Both the position numbers and the translations under genes were made by a program. The notes under the pieces were generated by a model. It saw only the letters and a list, made by a program, of their open reading frames with translations. It did no database searches and had not been told where the DNA came from. From the NCBI RefSeq assembly GCF_000800015.1, contig NZ_JUGR01000004.1, positions 62,001 to 126,000 on the forward strand: a stretch of 64,000 bases of DNA. Direction: 5' to 3'. Each line of letters starts with the position of its first letter. Positions within the stretch are counted from its first letter, which is position 1. Origin of the DNA: Terriglobus sp. TAA 43. Lineage in GTDB: Bacteria; Acidobacteriota; Terriglobia; Terriglobales; Acidobacteriaceae. Shown here piece by piece: positions 35,205 through 44,030 of this stretch.

Positions 35205-35729
35205 TTACTTCGTCCCCATCTTTCTCTGAGTCAAATCAACCAACTCGTCTCGATCTGAAGGATCAAGCTTCTCAAGCGGAATGAATAGGAATCGCTTCTT
35301 GGCGACGTAGATCAACAGCATGTTGTTGTTACTTACGGCTTTGTATAGGCTCGGCCAGAAAAAGCGGCCTTCACTCGCTCCGTGGATACCTGAAATCAAA
35401 TGCTCATCGTTGGCGCTCAGGTAGCACTCGTGATTCTGGTCGTCTTTCGGAAACATCTGCTTGAACTGTTTCCGAAAGTTATAACGACGTAACAGTGGAA
35501 CCAAGACGGCCAAGCTAAGCAGCCAGAGACTGGGGATGTATCCCGCGATTGGCCAACGCAAATCTTCATCTGGGACCGTACGCATTGCAGAGAAAAGCAT
35601 CAGGAGGCCGAGTGCGGGCATGACGAGTGTCCAGAACAGCAGAGAGAAGCGTGTTGTCGGATGCTTCTTCACGTGCAGAGCTTGTGCGGCTAAATAATCT
35701 TTGAGCTCGAGACGATAATTCGCTTCCAT
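35205..35729 (-). CDS. YcxB-like membrane protein embedded in the his operon
   Basis: A 174-residue protein with two helices (about 28-48 and 62-80) and a C-terminal globular domain with FFWPSLYKAVSNNNMLLIYVAKKRFLFIP, characteristic of YcxB-like proteins of unknown function. Its ATG directly follows the hisH stop and its TAA directly precedes the hisF ATG, so it splits the two subunits of one enzyme yet is tightly embedded in the operon. A his-related role is not implied by the family. Confidence 0.75.
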   Translation of the reverse strand: MEANYRLELKDYLAAQALHVKKHPTTRFSLLFWTLVMPALGLLMLFSAMRTVPDEDLRWPIAGYIPSLWLLSLAVLVPLLRRYNFRKQFKQMFPKDDQNHECYLSANDEHLISGIHGASEGRFFWPSLYKAVSNNNMLLIYVAKKRFLFIPLEKLDPSDRDELVDLTQRKMGTK

Positions 35730-36338
35730 TTAAAGCTCCACAAAATTGCGAAGTAGCTGCAAGCCGGTGTCACCGGATTTTTCTGGGTGGAACTGGACTC
35801 CCATTACGTTGTCGCGTTCTACGGCTGAGGTGAAGGGGCCGCCGTAGCTGGTGGAGGCTGCGGTGTCTTTGCTGATGGGCGCGCGCCAGGAGTGGGTGTA
35901 ATAGACGAACTCGCCGTTGGTGATGCCGCGCAGCAGTTTGCTGTCGGGGCGGATGTCTTCGAGGGAGTTCCAACCGACGTGTGGGCTTTTGAGTTCGGCT
36001 CCGTTGAAGATGGCGGGGAAGCGTTCGCACTTGCCGCCGAAGGCGCAGAGGCCGTCTGTGCTCTCGGCTTCCGTCGAGCCTTGATAGAGCCACTGCAGTC
36101 CCACGCAGATGCCAAGGAAGGGCACGCCGCGTGCGATGGCTTCGCGTGTGGCCTCAGTCAATTGCAGGTCGTGTAGAAGCTGTGTGGCACGGAAGTGGCC
36201 CACGCCGGGAAGGACGATCTTGTCGGCCTTGCGCACGTCGTCGGGCGATTGCGTGATGTTTGTCTTTGCACCGAGGTAGTTAAGCGCCTTAACCACGCTG
36301 GTGAGATTGCCGGCTTTGTAGTCGATTACTTGGATCAT
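35730..36338 (-). CDS. hisH: Imidazole glycerol phosphate synthase, glutaminase subunit
   Basis: A 202-residue class I glutamine amidotransferase that channels ammonia to HisF. The nucleophile is in FLGICVGLQWLY near 78-82, with the catalytic His and Glu in GVQFHPEKSG near 182-186. Its ATG overlaps the stop of the Imm50-like gene (ATGA) and its stop abuts the YcxB-like start. Confidence 0.96.
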   Translation of the reverse strand: MIQVIDYKAGNLTSVVKALNYLGAKTNITQSPDDVRKADKIVLPGVGHFRATQLLHDLQLTEATREAIARGVPFLGICVGLQWLYQGSTEAESTDGLCAFGGKCERFPAIFNGAELKSPHVGWNSLEDIRPDSKLLRGITNGEFVYYTHSWRAPISKDTAASTSYGGPFTSAVERDNVMGVQFHPEKSGDTGLQLLRNFVEL

Positions 36339-36757
36339 GATTTTTCCGAAGCGTAAATGCCATCTTCTGGCACGCCGGGTTTTATTGAGACGGAAACGCG
36401 TTGTGAAGCGATGTGACCTTCAACGCCGAAACAATGGCCAAGAAGAATGGTTATTTGTTCTGACGAGAGCTCAATGGAAAGATCAGACAGCACGTTTTGT
36501 TGGTTGAACCAGCGGAGTTCCATAGACGAGATTTCTTCAAACGAAAACGTAACAATTGCATGTTTGTTGAGCTTGTAGCGGCTACGTTCATCCACTTCGT
36601 TTGTCATCTCGAATGTATGGACGTGAAGGCGGGAACGACCAGCGCGGTGCAACTCAATGTCGACCACCTCTGCATCATGGAAACTCGGCCAACAGCCGAA
36701 CCAATCCACAATCGCTTCGTGGCCTGTAATGCTTTGGTATGCCAGTTCGTCTGCCAT
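36335..36757 (-). CDS. Imm50-like protein translationally coupled to hisH
   Basis: A 140-residue soluble protein. Its GCWPSFHDAEVVDIEL stretch at 21-36 is like the start of the Imm50 immunity family, and the remainder (VTFSFEEISSMELRWFNQQNVL) fits the same beta-rich fold. Family members are usually immunity proteins of polymorphic toxin systems, but there is no toxin next to it, so it may be an orphan or serve another role. It overlaps hisH by four bases. Confidence 0.6.
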   Translation of the reverse strand: MADELAYQSITGHEAIVDWFGCWPSFHDAEVVDIELHRAGRSRLHVHTFEMTNEVDERSRYKLNKHAIVTFSFEEISSMELRWFNQQNVLSDLSIELSSEQITILLGHCFGVEGHIASQRVSVSIKPGVPEDGIYASEKS

Positions 36758-36777
36758 CGTCTTCGCCGATCTCTAGA

Positions 36778-36851
36778 GCGCGCCTTCAGCGCTTGGTTCT
36801 GCTTTGGTTCGTCTACCGAGGCCTTCGGCCTCGGCTAATATGTTGGCGCGC
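36778..36851. repeat. Nested inverted-repeat element in the his operon
   Basis: Outer arms GCGCGCC (36778-36784) and GGCGCGC (36845-36851) enclose a tight hairpin CCGAGGCC-TTC-GGCCTCGG (36816-36834). This 74-base structure fills most of the 112-base gap between the 3-TM gene and the Imm50-like gene. It resembles a REP-type palindromic element; copy number elsewhere is unknown. Confidence 0.5.
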
Positions 36852-36869
36852 CTTTGGTACTTGTTCTTG

Positions 36870-37151
36870 TTAGACCGCACCTGATTCGTTCAGCCAAACC
36901 AGGCAGCAAACGAGTGCTACGAGCAGTGCAGCAATTCGTTTCCAACCAAAGCCAAACCAGCCGAATATAAGAGCGATCAGCGCTGCAATGGCACCACGAC
37001 CAACCCAGTTAGACAGGTCATTAACATGACCGTACAGGCCGCCCCAATGTCGGCTCACAACTCTTAAGATCACCATGCAGGCGAGTGAGGCTATATTCGC
37101 AATCATCGCGACTGTGAATAGCCAAACTCGCCACTTTGGTGAGGAAGCCAT
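36870..37151 (-). CDS. Small three-helix membrane protein in the his operon
   Basis: A 93-residue protein with three hydrophobic helices (about 9-30, 50-68 and 72-88). No family recognised. It starts two bases after the hisB stop, so it is part of the his transcript, and the inverted-repeat element follows it. With the Imm50-like and YcxB-like genes it is one of three non-his passengers. Confidence 0.6.
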   Translation of the reverse strand: MASSPKWRVWLFTVAMIANIASLACMVILRVVSRHWGGLYGHVNDLSNWVGRGAIAALIALIFGWFGFGWKRIAALLVALVCCLVWLNESGAV

Positions 37152-37153
37152 CG

Positions 37154-37843
37154 TTAGAGCAATCCTTTGGTGCTCGGCAGCAGGTCTTTCATGCGTTCGT
37201 CGCGGCTTACGGCTCCGCGCAGGGCTCGGGCGAAGGCTTTGAAGATGGCTTCGATTTTGTGGTGGTTGCTGCGGCCGTACATGGTTTTTACGTGGACGTT
37301 GCAGCGGCCGCCGCGGGCGAAGCCGTCGAAAAAGTCGGTGACGAGTTCGGTTTGCATGTCGCCGACGATGGCTACATTGACCTGATCGTCTACGGCGTAG
37401 CCGACGCGGCCGCTGATGTCGATGGCGGCGACGGCGAGTGTCTCGTCCATGGCCATGACGAAGTAGCCTGCGCGAAGGATGCCCTTCTTGTCGCCGAGTG
37501 CTTTATCGAATGCTTCGCCGAGTGCGATGCCTACATCTTCAATGGTGTGATGCTGGTCGACGTCGAGGTCGCCGTTGCAGACGAGGTCGAGATCGAAGCC
37601 GCCGTGGCGCGTGAAGAGTTCCAGCATGTGATCGAAGAAGCGGATCCCGGTGCGGACGTTGTAGGTGCCCTGGCCGTCGAGGTTGAGGCGCAGCTTGATC
37701 TTGGTTTCAGTGGTGTTGCGATCAACCTCCGCGATGCGTGGCGATGCGGTGGCAGCCACTGCGGGAGTGCCCGGCTGATTGGCGAACGCTTCGGTGTATG
37801 CGGGTGCGGTGTGGAGGTCGCTGCCGTTTTCGGGGTTACTCAT
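37154..37843 (-). CDS. hisB: Imidazoleglycerol-phosphate dehydratase
   Basis: A 229-residue monofunctional dehydratase (no phosphatase domain). The two metal-binding motifs QHHTIEDVG near 97 and SNHHKIEA near 193 are intact. The first 35 residues are an extra, Pro/Ala-rich segment before [14 protein letters not shown]. The start overlaps the hisC stop by eight bases, with AAGGAG upstream. Confidence 0.96.
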   Translation of the reverse strand: MSNPENGSDLHTAPAYTEAFANQPGTPAVAATASPRIAEVDRNTTETKIKLRLNLDGQGTYNVRTGIRFFDHMLELFTRHGGFDLDLVCNGDLDVDQHHTIEDVGIALGEAFDKALGDKKGILRAGYFVMAMDETLAVAAIDISGRVGYAVDDQVNVAIVGDMQTELVTDFFDGFARGGRCNVHVKTMYGRSNHHKIEAIFKAFARALRGAVSRDERMKDLLPSTKGLL

Positions 37844-38963
37844 AGTCGGGTGTCTCCTTCGGTTGTGTCTCCGGCTTGTTCACTTCGGCGGGCGTCCATC
37901 CCATGCCTGCAAGCGTGTCGCGGAGTGCGGCGATGCCGGTGGTGATCTGATCTTCAAGGCCGATGGTGATGCGCACGCAGCCATCGAGGCCGGGGTCGCT
38001 GCTGCGGTCGCGGACGAGTACGCCACGTGCGCGCATGCCGTCTACAAATTCCTTGTGGCGCGGGCCAATGTGCATCAGAACGAAGTTCGCGTGCGACTGC
38101 CAGTAGGGCACCTTCATGTTGGCCAACGCTTTGTAGATGCGTTCGCGGCCTTCGGTGATCTGCGCGACGTACCAGTCGATGTATTCGGTGTCGTCCACGC
38201 TGGCGTTGACGGCGGTGAGTGCGATGCCGTTGACGTTGTACGGCGAGCTGGCTTTGCGGAGATGGTTAATCAGCTTAACTGGTCCGGCAATGGCGCCGAC
38301 GCGCAGGTTGGCGAGACCGTAGGCCTTGCTGAAGGTACGAGCCATGAGGATGTTGTCCAGTTCGCCACGAACAAGGTCGTCCATGATGGATTCGCCGAAG
38401 AAGTGGAAGTACGCTTCGTCGACGAGGATGACCGCGTGTGGCGCGGCTTTGGCGATGGTGCGGATCTGTTCGCGCGTGATGGTGTTGCCTGTTGGGTTGT
38501 TCGGCGAGCAGAGGATGATGAGCTTGGTCTTTGGTGTGATGGCTGCGAGCATGCGCTCGTAGGGGAACTCAAGCTTGTCGTCCATCTGGATGCGAACGAG
38601 CTTCGCGCCCATCGCCATCGCGTTGACGTCGTACATGAAGAACGACGGCGTTGCGAAGAGGCATTCGTCACCTTCTTCAAGGAAGGTGTAGGTGACGAGG
38701 TGAATGCCTTCGTCGGTGCCGTTGGCGAGCAACACCTGCTCTGGCTTGAGGCCGTAGTGTGCGGCGACCTTGGCTTCTACTGGGCCACGCTCGGGATAGA
38801 TGGTGAAGCTTTCCAGCGAGAGTGTGCTGAGCGCTTCACGTACGCGCGGCGATGGTGCGTGCGTGTTCTCGTTGAAGTCGAGGCGCAGAGCGTCGCGGCC
38901 GCCGAGGGGCGGGTGATACTCGGGCATGGCGAGGATGGCGCGGCGGGGTTGAATGTCGCTCAT
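37836..38963 (-). CDS. hisC: Histidinol-phosphate aminotransferase
   Basis: A 375-residue fold-type I PLP enzyme. The internal aldimine Lys is in [16 protein letters not shown] near 225; SPNNPTGN near 164 and [10 protein letters not shown] near 192 are conserved. The start is the ATG ending at 38963, overlapping the hisD stop by four bases; the upstream open stretch is a shadow of hisD. Confidence 0.96.
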   Translation of the reverse strand: MSDIQPRRAILAMPEYHPPLGGRDALRLDFNENTHAPSPRVREALSTLSLESFTIYPERGPVEAKVAAHYGLKPEQVLLANGTDEGIHLVTYTFLEEGDECLFATPSFFMYDVNAMAMGAKLVRIQMDDKLEFPYERMLAAITPKTKLIILCSPNNPTGNTITREQIRTIAKAAPHAVILVDEAYFHFFGESIMDDLVRGELDNILMARTFSKAYGLANLRVGAIAGPVKLINHLRKASSPYNVNGIALTAVNASVDDTEYIDWYVAQITEGRERIYKALANMKVPYWQSHANFVLMHIGPRHKEFVDGMRARGVLVRDRSSDPGLDGCVRITIGLEDQITTGIAALRDTLAGMGWTPAEVNKPETQPKETPDYE

Positions 38964-40225
38964 CGTTTGCCTCCTTTTCTGCGGATGCGCACGGAGTTGG
39001 CGTGCGCGATGAGGCCTTCGGCCTCTGCGAGTGCGATGGCGTGCGGCGCGAGTGTGGCGAGGCCGCTGCGCGTGTAGTTCTGCACGGTGATGACTTTGAG
39101 GAAGTCGTTCACGCTGAGTCCACCACGCATGCGACCGACGCGGCCCGTGGGCAGAACGTGGTTGGGGCCGCTGATGTAATCGCCCATGGATTGCGGCGAG
39201 TAGTTGCCGATGAAGACACTGCCCGCGTTGATGACCCACTTGAGGTCCTTGTCGCTATCGACGGTGAGATGTTCGGGTGCGAGGCGATTGGTGATGGTAT
39301 GTGTCTCTTCGATATCGCCGCAGAGGAACACAGTGCCGCGTGCCTTCAACGAGATTTCGGCGAGCTTGTTGCCCTTGGCTTGCAGCTTGGTTTCCGCAAC
39401 AACGTCGCGTGCGAGCTGTTCGTTTGCAGTGACGAAGACGGCGAGTGTTTCGGGGTCGTGCTCAGCCTGCGCGACTAGGTCGGCGGCGATGCCTGCGGCG
39501 TTGCCTTTTTCGCTGGTGACGACGATTTCCGTGGGGCCTGCGGGCATGTCGATGCCGCACTCTGTGCTGGCGATGATCTTGGCGGCGGTGACGTAGAGGT
39601 TGCCGGGACCGACGATCTTATCGACATGTGTGATGGTCTGCGTGCCGTAGGCGAGTGCCGCGATGGCCTGCGCGCCGCCGGTGCGATACATCTCCGTGAT
39701 GCCTGCAAGGTGCGCTGCGGCGAGTGTTTCGCGTGCTGGCTTGGGCGAGCATACAACGATGCGCTTTACGCCTGCGACGGATGCGGGGATCGCGGTCATC
39801 AGCAATGTCGAGGGAAGAGGAAAGCGTCCGCCGGGGACGTAGCAGCCAACGGATTCAAGCGGGCGAACGATCTGGCCTACGGTGACGCCGGGTGTGTTCT
39901 GCGTCATCCACTCTTCGGCCTTCTGTTGTTCGGCGAAGCTGCGGATGTTTTCTGCTGCGGTTTGCAGTGCTGCTTTTAGTTCTGGTGATGTTTCATTCCA
40001 CGCGGCAAGCATTTCTTCCTGCGTTACGCGGATGGGGCCGTTCAGGCTGTCGAACTGCGCTGCGTATTTTAGGAGAGCTTTGTCGCCGTTCTTCTGTACG
40101 TCGCGCATGATCTTGCGAACAATGGGTTCGACTTCGGCGGTTTTGACTGCACCGCGGCGCTCGAGTGTGGCGAGGAGTTCGTAGGCGTTGGCTTTGGCGC
40201 GGCCTGTGGTCTTGATGAGCTTCAT
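38960..40225 (-). CDS. hisD: Histidinol dehydrogenase
   Basis: A 421-residue zinc enzyme that oxidises histidinol to histidine in two NAD-dependent steps. Zinc-site and catalytic stretches DMPAGPTEIVV, AQAEHDP, NRLAPEHL and SGPNHVLPTG are all present, as is VGCYVPGGRFPLPS. Length is normal. It follows hisG after a 151-base gap carrying a dispersed repeat and a long hairpin. Confidence 0.97.
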   Translation of the reverse strand: MKLIKTTGRAKANAYELLATLERRGAVKTAEVEPIVRKIMRDVQKNGDKALLKYAAQFDSLNGPIRVTQEEMLAAWNETSPELKAALQTAAENIRSFAEQQKAEEWMTQNTPGVTVGQIVRPLESVGCYVPGGRFPLPSTLLMTAIPASVAGVKRIVVCSPKPARETLAAAHLAGITEMYRTGGAQAIAALAYGTQTITHVDKIVGPGNLYVTAAKIIASTECGIDMPAGPTEIVVTSEKGNAAGIAADLVAQAEHDPETLAVFVTANEQLARDVVAETKLQAKGNKLAEISLKARGTVFLCGDIEETHTITNRLAPEHLTVDSDKDLKWVINAGSVFIGNYSPQSMGDYISGPNHVLPTGRVGRMRGGLSVNDFLKVITVQNYTRSGLATLAPHAIALAEAEGLIAHANSVRIRRKGGKR

Positions 40226-40376
40226 TGGTCGTCCCTTGTTGCATTCCCATGGTGCGAGAGGAATGCAGGTCCTTCGACTTCACTTCGTTTCGCTCAGGGT
40301 GACGCACGGTGTGCGTATGAGCTTCGCTGTTCCTCATGCGAGCTTCGTTGTATGAAGCTCGCATGAGGAGGCTGTT
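40226..40376. repeat. Dispersed HPER(S/N)E-type repeat plus a 15-base hairpin between hisG and hisD
   Basis: About 40260-40305 carries the CCTTCGACTTCACTTCG and CGCTCAGGGTGACG sequence known as a scattered repeat in many genomes (on the minus strand a mistranslated frame reads HPERNEVKSKD). Next to it a perfect 15-base stem (40332-40346 with 40354-40368) has a 7-base loop. No gene is visible here. Confidence 0.65.
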
Positions 40377-41252
40377 CTACAGAACGACCTTGCTCAGCGG
40401 ATATTCGACGATGCCACTGCCGCCTGCTGCCTTGAGCTTGGGGATCACTTCGCGGACGGTGCTTTCGGGCAGGATGGTGTTCACGGCGACCCAGTTTTCA
40501 TCCTTCAAATGCGACACGGTGGGCGACGAGAGTGCGGGCAGGATCGACAGGATTTCGTCGAGGTTTGCCTTGGGTACGTTGAGCATGAGGCCGACCTGCG
40601 AGAGCGCGTTGATGGCGCCGTTGAGCATGAGCGCCAGGTTGTCGATCTTCTGCTTCTTGAACGGATCGGCGTAGGCAGCCTTGTTGGCGATGAATTGCGT
40701 TTCGCTTTCCATCAGAAGGTCGATGACGCGAAGGCGGTTGGCGCGGAGGCTGTTGCCGGTCTCAGTAACTTCAACGATGGCGTCGCAGAGCATGGGCGGC
40801 TTCACTTCGGTTGCGCCCCAGGAGAAGTCGACCTTAACGTTGATGTTCTTTTCGGCGAAGTAGCGCTTGGTGTACTCGACCAGTTCGGTGGCGATGACTT
40901 TGCCTTCCAGGTCTTCGGGCTTCTGATAGGGCGAGTCTTCGGGAACGCAGAGAACCCACTTTACCTTCTGGCGGCTGGCCTTGGAGTACGTGAGCGACGT
41001 GATGCGCTCAACGTCGGAGAGGTTCTCAAGGATCCAGTCGTTGCCGGTAAGGCCTGCGTCGAGCGAGCCGGTTTCCACGTAGCGTGCCATCTCCTGCGCG
41101 CGGACGAGCATGCATTCGATTTCGGCATCGTTGATGGAAGGGAAGTAGCTGCGGCCCGAGGGGTCGATTTGCCAGCCAGCGAGTTTGAAGAGGTTGAGTG
41201 TGGCGTCCTGGAGGGAGCCCTTGGGGATGCCGAGTTTGAGTTTCTTGCTCAC
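40377..41252 (-). CDS. hisG: ATP phosphoribosyltransferase, long form
   Basis: A 291-residue enzyme for the first step of histidine synthesis. The catalytic part has [13 protein letters not shown] at 7-19, [10 protein letters not shown] near 65 and the phosphate loop near [11 protein letters not shown]; the extra C-terminal domain (about 220-291) is the regulatory ACT-like part of long-form HisG, so no HisZ partner is required. It starts with GTG after GGAG. It is second in the operon after hisI. Confidence 0.96.
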   Translation of the reverse strand: MSKKLKLGIPKGSLQDATLNLFKLAGWQIDPSGRSYFPSINDAEIECMLVRAQEMARYVETGSLDAGLTGNDWILENLSDVERITSLTYSKASRQKVKWVLCVPEDSPYQKPEDLEGKVIATELVEYTKRYFAEKNINVKVDFSWGATEVKPPMLCDAIVEVTETGNSLRANRLRVIDLLMESETQFIANKAAYADPFKKQKIDNLALMLNGAINALSQVGLMLNVPKANLDEILSILPALSSPTVSHLKDENWVAVNTILPESTVREVIPKLKAAGGSGIVEYPLSKVVL

Positions 41253-41295
41253 TGTTTTCTCCGAAGTTTGGAAACTTGTTGTCGCGCTGGGCGCG

Positions 41296-41643
41296 TTACT
41301 TGCCGAGTTCGATTTCTTTGGTGAAGCAGCTTACGGTGCCTTCGTGGCAGACCAGGCCGTCGCCTTCCACTTCCACCTGGAAGAGCAGCGTGTCAAAGTC
41401 GCAGTCGGTGCGGACGCTGACAATCTTCAGGCGGTTGCCGCTGGTCTCGCCCTTCATCCACAGCTTGTTGCGTGTGCGCGAGAAGAAGGTGACGAAGCCG
41501 GACTCGAGGGTGCGGCGGTAGCTCTCTTCATTCAGGAAGCCGAGCATGAGCATCTGGCCGGTGGCTGCGTCCTGCACGATGCCGGGGACAAGGCCGCCTG
41601 CTTTTGCGAAATCGATGGTGGGTTGCGGTGCTGCTGTGGTCAT
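41296..41643 (-). CDS. hisI: Phosphoribosyl-AMP cyclohydrolase
   Basis: A 115-residue monofunctional enzyme. Zinc ligands occur in RTDCDFD near 75 and [10 protein letters not shown] near 93-100; [15 protein letters not shown] and [16 protein letters not shown] are conserved. The start is the ATG ending at 41643 with a GAGG site; the upstream extension in frame runs into the attenuator. No HisE domain is fused and hisE is not in the window. It is the first enzyme gene behind the His-rich leader. Confidence 0.95.
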   Translation of the reverse strand: MTTAAPQPTIDFAKAGGLVPGIVQDAATGQMLMLGFLNEESYRRTLESGFVTFFSRTRNKLWMKGETSGNRLKIVSVRTDCDFDTLLFQVEVEGDGLVCHEGTVSCFTKEIELGK

Positions 41644-41693
41644 ACGTTCCTCAAAGTTTCTGTGTGTCGTTTGCGATGAGGCGGACACAACAA

Positions 41694-41724
41694 AGCCCGC
41701 CGGTGAGCATCGCTCGGGCGGGCT
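41694..41724 (-). terminator. his attenuator terminator hairpin
   Basis: On the minus strand AGCCCGCC pairs with GGCGGGCT, with an inner GAGC/GCTC extension, followed by TTGTTGTGT. It lies 33 bases after the leader-peptide stop and 50 bases before hisI, the position expected for an attenuator. A competing antiterminator pairing was not resolved by eye. Confidence 0.75.
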
Positions 41725-41757
41725 GGTGATGAATCGAATCCTGTGCGTTTTGCCTGA

Positions 41758-41841
41758 CTACCGCTTTGCACCGGACACCGCCGCCGTCGCGCTGATGTGC
41801 GCGTGGTGATGATGGCCGTGATGATGCGTGCGGACGAGCAT
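41758..41841 (-). CDS. hisL: his operon leader peptide, eight histidines in 27 residues
   Basis: A 28-codon frame (with stop) starts at an ATG ending at 41841. Its product begins MLVRTHHHGHHHHAH, so eight His codons fall between codons 6 and 15. It ends at a TAG, 33 bases before a terminator hairpin and 114 bases before hisI. In enteric bacteria such a peptide senses charged tRNA-His: ribosome stalling prevents terminator formation. The same layout here argues strongly for attenuation of the his operon. It has no clear ribosome site, and a TTGACA hexamer lies 35-40 bases upstream, so it may be nearly leaderless. Confidence 0.8.
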   Translation of the reverse strand: MLVRTHHHGHHHHAHISATAAVSGAKR

Positions 41842-41845
41842 TGCA

Positions 41846-41881
41846 GGTATAAGGCTACCCGCGATGCGGACGGTATGTCAA
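41846..41881 (-). promoter_or_regulatory. Candidate his operon promoter
   Basis: A perfect TTGACA (minus strand, 41881 down to 41876) is followed after 18 bases by TAGCCT, a poor -10, with TTATAC a little further down. Transcription would start a few bases before the leader ATG. Confidence 0.45.
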
Positions 41882-41978
41882 TTATTTCAGTGCGATGAAG
41901 AGCTGCATCAGCGGTCTATGCAGCAGCGTTGCGGTGGCGTATCTTCCTTACGGAAGTACTCTTTGGAGGACATTTCGT

Positions 41979-42302
41979 ATGAAGTTTTTCCGCTCGCTTC
42001 CCCTTCTTGCACTGGCGCTGACCCTGCTGCCGGTTTCACCCGCGCAGAGCAAGCCGGCAGCCAAGGCTGCTGCAACTGCTCCGACCCCCCCGGCGATGAC
42101 CATGGGTGATCCGCTGGATATCAATACTGCGTCGCTGGACCAACTGCAGGCTCTGCCGGGCATTGGCCAGGTGTACTCGAAGAAGATCATTGATGGTCGC
42201 CCGTACACGGCGAAGAACCAGCTTGTGTCGCGCGGGATTGTTCCCAAGGCGACGTATGACAAGATTTCGTCGCAGATTGTGGCGAAGCAGGTTAAGAAGT
42301 AG
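41979..42302 (+). CDS. Secreted helix-hairpin-helix protein, ComEA-like
   Basis: A 107-residue protein with a signal peptide (MKFFRSLPLLALALTLLPVSPAQS), an Ala/Pro-rich linker and one HhH domain: DINTASLDQLQALPGIGQVYSKKIIDGRPYTAKNQLVSRGIVPKATYDKI (about 50-100). This is the ComEA DNA-binding module, although exported forms with only this module are common and are not proven to act in DNA uptake. GGAGGA precedes the ATG at 41979. A terminator follows. Confidence 0.85.
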   Translation: MKFFRSLPLLALALTLLPVSPAQSKPAAKAAATAPTPPAMTMGDPLDINTASLDQLQALPGIGQVYSKKIIDGRPYTAKNQLVSRGIVPKATYDKISSQIVAKQVKK

Positions 42303-42321
42303 CTTCGAGTTTCGCGCATGA

Positions 42322-42350
42322 GAAAGGGGAGCCTCGCGGCTCCCCCTTTC
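42322..42350. terminator. Bidirectional terminator
   Basis: A GC-rich stem GAAAGGGGAGCC with GGCTCCCCCTTTC (one bulged C) and a TCGC loop, ending TGTTTG, between the convergent ComEA-like gene and pgm. Confidence 0.8.
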
Positions 42351-42365
42351 TGTTTGTGCGTTTCG

Positions 42366-44030
42366 TTAGCCTTTGAGGGCTGCGTTGACCAGTTGCTTGG
42401 CTTCGTCCTGAATCTGGCGGAGGTGGTCTTCACCCTGGAAGCTTTCCGCGTAGATTTTGTAGACGTCTTCCGTGCCGGAGGGACGTGCTGCAAACCAGCC
42501 GTTTTCCGTGGCGACCTTCAGACCGCCAATGGATGCGCCGTTACCGGGTGCCTTCGTGAGGATGGCAGTGATGGGTTCGCCTGCCAGTTCCTTGGTCGTG
42601 ACCTGTTCCGGTGACAGTTTGCCGAGTTTGGCCTTCTCTTCCTTGGTGGCTGCGGCGTCAATGCGCTGATAGACCGGGTTGCCGTAACGCGCGGTGAGCG
42701 AGTGGTAGAGTTCGCCGGGATCCTTGCCGGTGCGTGCGGTCATTTCGGCGGAGAGCAGGCCCATGATGAGGCCGTCCTTGTCGGTGGACCATGCGCCGCC
42801 GTCGAGACACAGGAACGATGCGCCTGCGGACTCTTCGCCGCCGAAGCCGAGTGAGCCATCGGAGAGACCGTTGACGAACCACTTGAAGCCGACAGGCACT
42901 TCGAGAACCTTGCGGCCAAGGCCAGCGCCGACGCGGTCAATCATCGACGATGACACGAGAGTCTTGCCGATGGCCGCATCCTTACGCCAGTTGGGGCGGT
43001 TGTCGAAGAGGTATTCGATGCTGACGGCTAGGTAGTGGTTGGGGTTCAGCAGGCCGGTGGATTTGGCAACGACGCCGTGGCGATCGTGGTCGGTGTCGCA
43101 GGCCCAGCTTACGTCGAAGTGATCCTTGTTCTGGATCATGCCAGCCATGGCGAAGGGCGAGGAGCAATCCATGCGGATCTTGCCATCCCAATCGATGTGC
43201 ATGAAGCGGAAGGTGGGATCCACGATGGTGGAGAGCACCTGCAGCGGCAGCTTGTATTTGTCTGCGATGCGCTGCCAGTAATAGACGCCTGCGCCACCGA
43301 GAGGATCGACGCCGAGCTTGAGGCCGCTGGCGGCAATGGCTTCCATGTTGACGACGTTGGAGAGGCCGTCAACGTACTCGGTGATGTAGTCGTGCTTCGT
43401 CGTTGTGGAGGCCTTGAGCGCCTGCTCGAATGCGACGCGCTTTACGTCTGCGAGCTTCGCTTTCAGGATGTCGTTGGCGCGGTTCTGCACCCAGCCGGTG
43501 ACGTCTGTGTCGGCGGGGCCGCCGTTGGGGGGGGTGTACTTGAAGCCGCCATCCTCCGGTGGATTGTGCGAGGGCGTGATGACGATGCCGTCAGCCAGGC
43601 CGTCCTTGCGGTCCTTGTTGTAGTCAAGGATGGCGTGCGAGAGCGCGGGCGTTGGCGTGTAGCCGGGCTGGCCGTTGGTCTCGGGTGTGCCTGCGCCGAT
43701 GCGCGTGGCAACGCCGTTGGCTGCGAGGACTTCAAGCGCGCTGCGGAATGCGGGTTCGCTGAGCGCGTGCGTATCCATCGCGAGAAAGAGCGGGCCGGTG
43801 ATCTTCTGGCCTGCGCGGTACTCACAGATGGCCTGTGTGATGGCGAGGATGTGGTCCTCATTGAATGCGCCGTGGAGCGCGGAGCCGCGATGGCCGCTCG
43901 TTCCGAAGCTGACCTTCTGCGCAGCATTGTCCGCGTCAGGATGCAGCGTGTAGTAGGCGGAGACGAGGCGGGGCAGGGCGGTCAGACGGGGTGGATCGGG
44001 CAGTTTTCCGGCGTTCGGGCTGTTGCTCAT
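42366..44030 (-). CDS. pgm: Phosphoglucomutase (alpha-D-glucose-phosphate specific)
   Basis: A 554-residue phosphohexomutase converting glucose-6-phosphate and glucose-1-phosphate. The phosphoserine loop is [14 protein letters not shown] near 150, metal-binding Asp residues are in [11 protein letters not shown] near 310, and the substrate loop GEESAGAS near 400 and phosphate-binding RPSGTED near 520 are present. FGTSGHRG near 42 is the family start motif. GAGGAAG precedes the ATG. Its product feeds glgC and rfbA elsewhere in this window. Confidence 0.96.
   Translation of the reverse strand: MSNSPNAGKLPDPPRLTALPRLVSAYYTLHPDADNAAQKVSFGTSGHRGSALHGAFNEDHILAITQAICEYRAGQKITGPLFLAMDTHALSEPAFRSALEVLAANGVATRIGAGTPETNGQPGYTPTPALSHAILDYNKDRKDGLADGIVITPSHNPPEDGGFKYTPPNGGPADTDVTGWVQNRANDILKAKLADVKRVAFEQALKASTTTKHDYITEYVDGLSNVVNMEAIAASGLKLGVDPLGGAGVYYWQRIADKYKLPLQVLSTIVDPTFRFMHIDWDGKIRMDCSSPFAMAGMIQNKDHFDVSWACDTDHDRHGVVAKSTGLLNPNHYLAVSIEYLFDNRPNWRKDAAIGKTLVSSSMIDRVGAGLGRKVLEVPVGFKWFVNGLSDGSLGFGGEESAGASFLCLDGGAWSTDKDGLIMGLLSAEMTARTGKDPGELYHSLTARYGNPVYQRIDAAATKEEKAKLGKLSPEQVTTKELAGEPITAILTKAPGNGASIGGLKVATENGWFAARPSGTEDVYKIYAESFQGEDHLRQIQDEAKQLVNAALKG

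Noticed and set aside
36335-36757. Toxin-immunity locus
   Set aside because: An Imm50-like protein is present, but neither neighbour looks like a polymorphic toxin; both sides are his operon genes.
39993-40364. Minus-strand frame of 123 residues overlapping the start of hisD
   Set aside because: Its N-terminal part is the translated dispersed repeat (HPERNE) and the rest is a shadow of hisD.
41895-41978. N-terminal extension of the ComEA-like gene
   Set aside because: The signal peptide and ribosome site place the start at 41979; the extension would also overlap the his promoter region.
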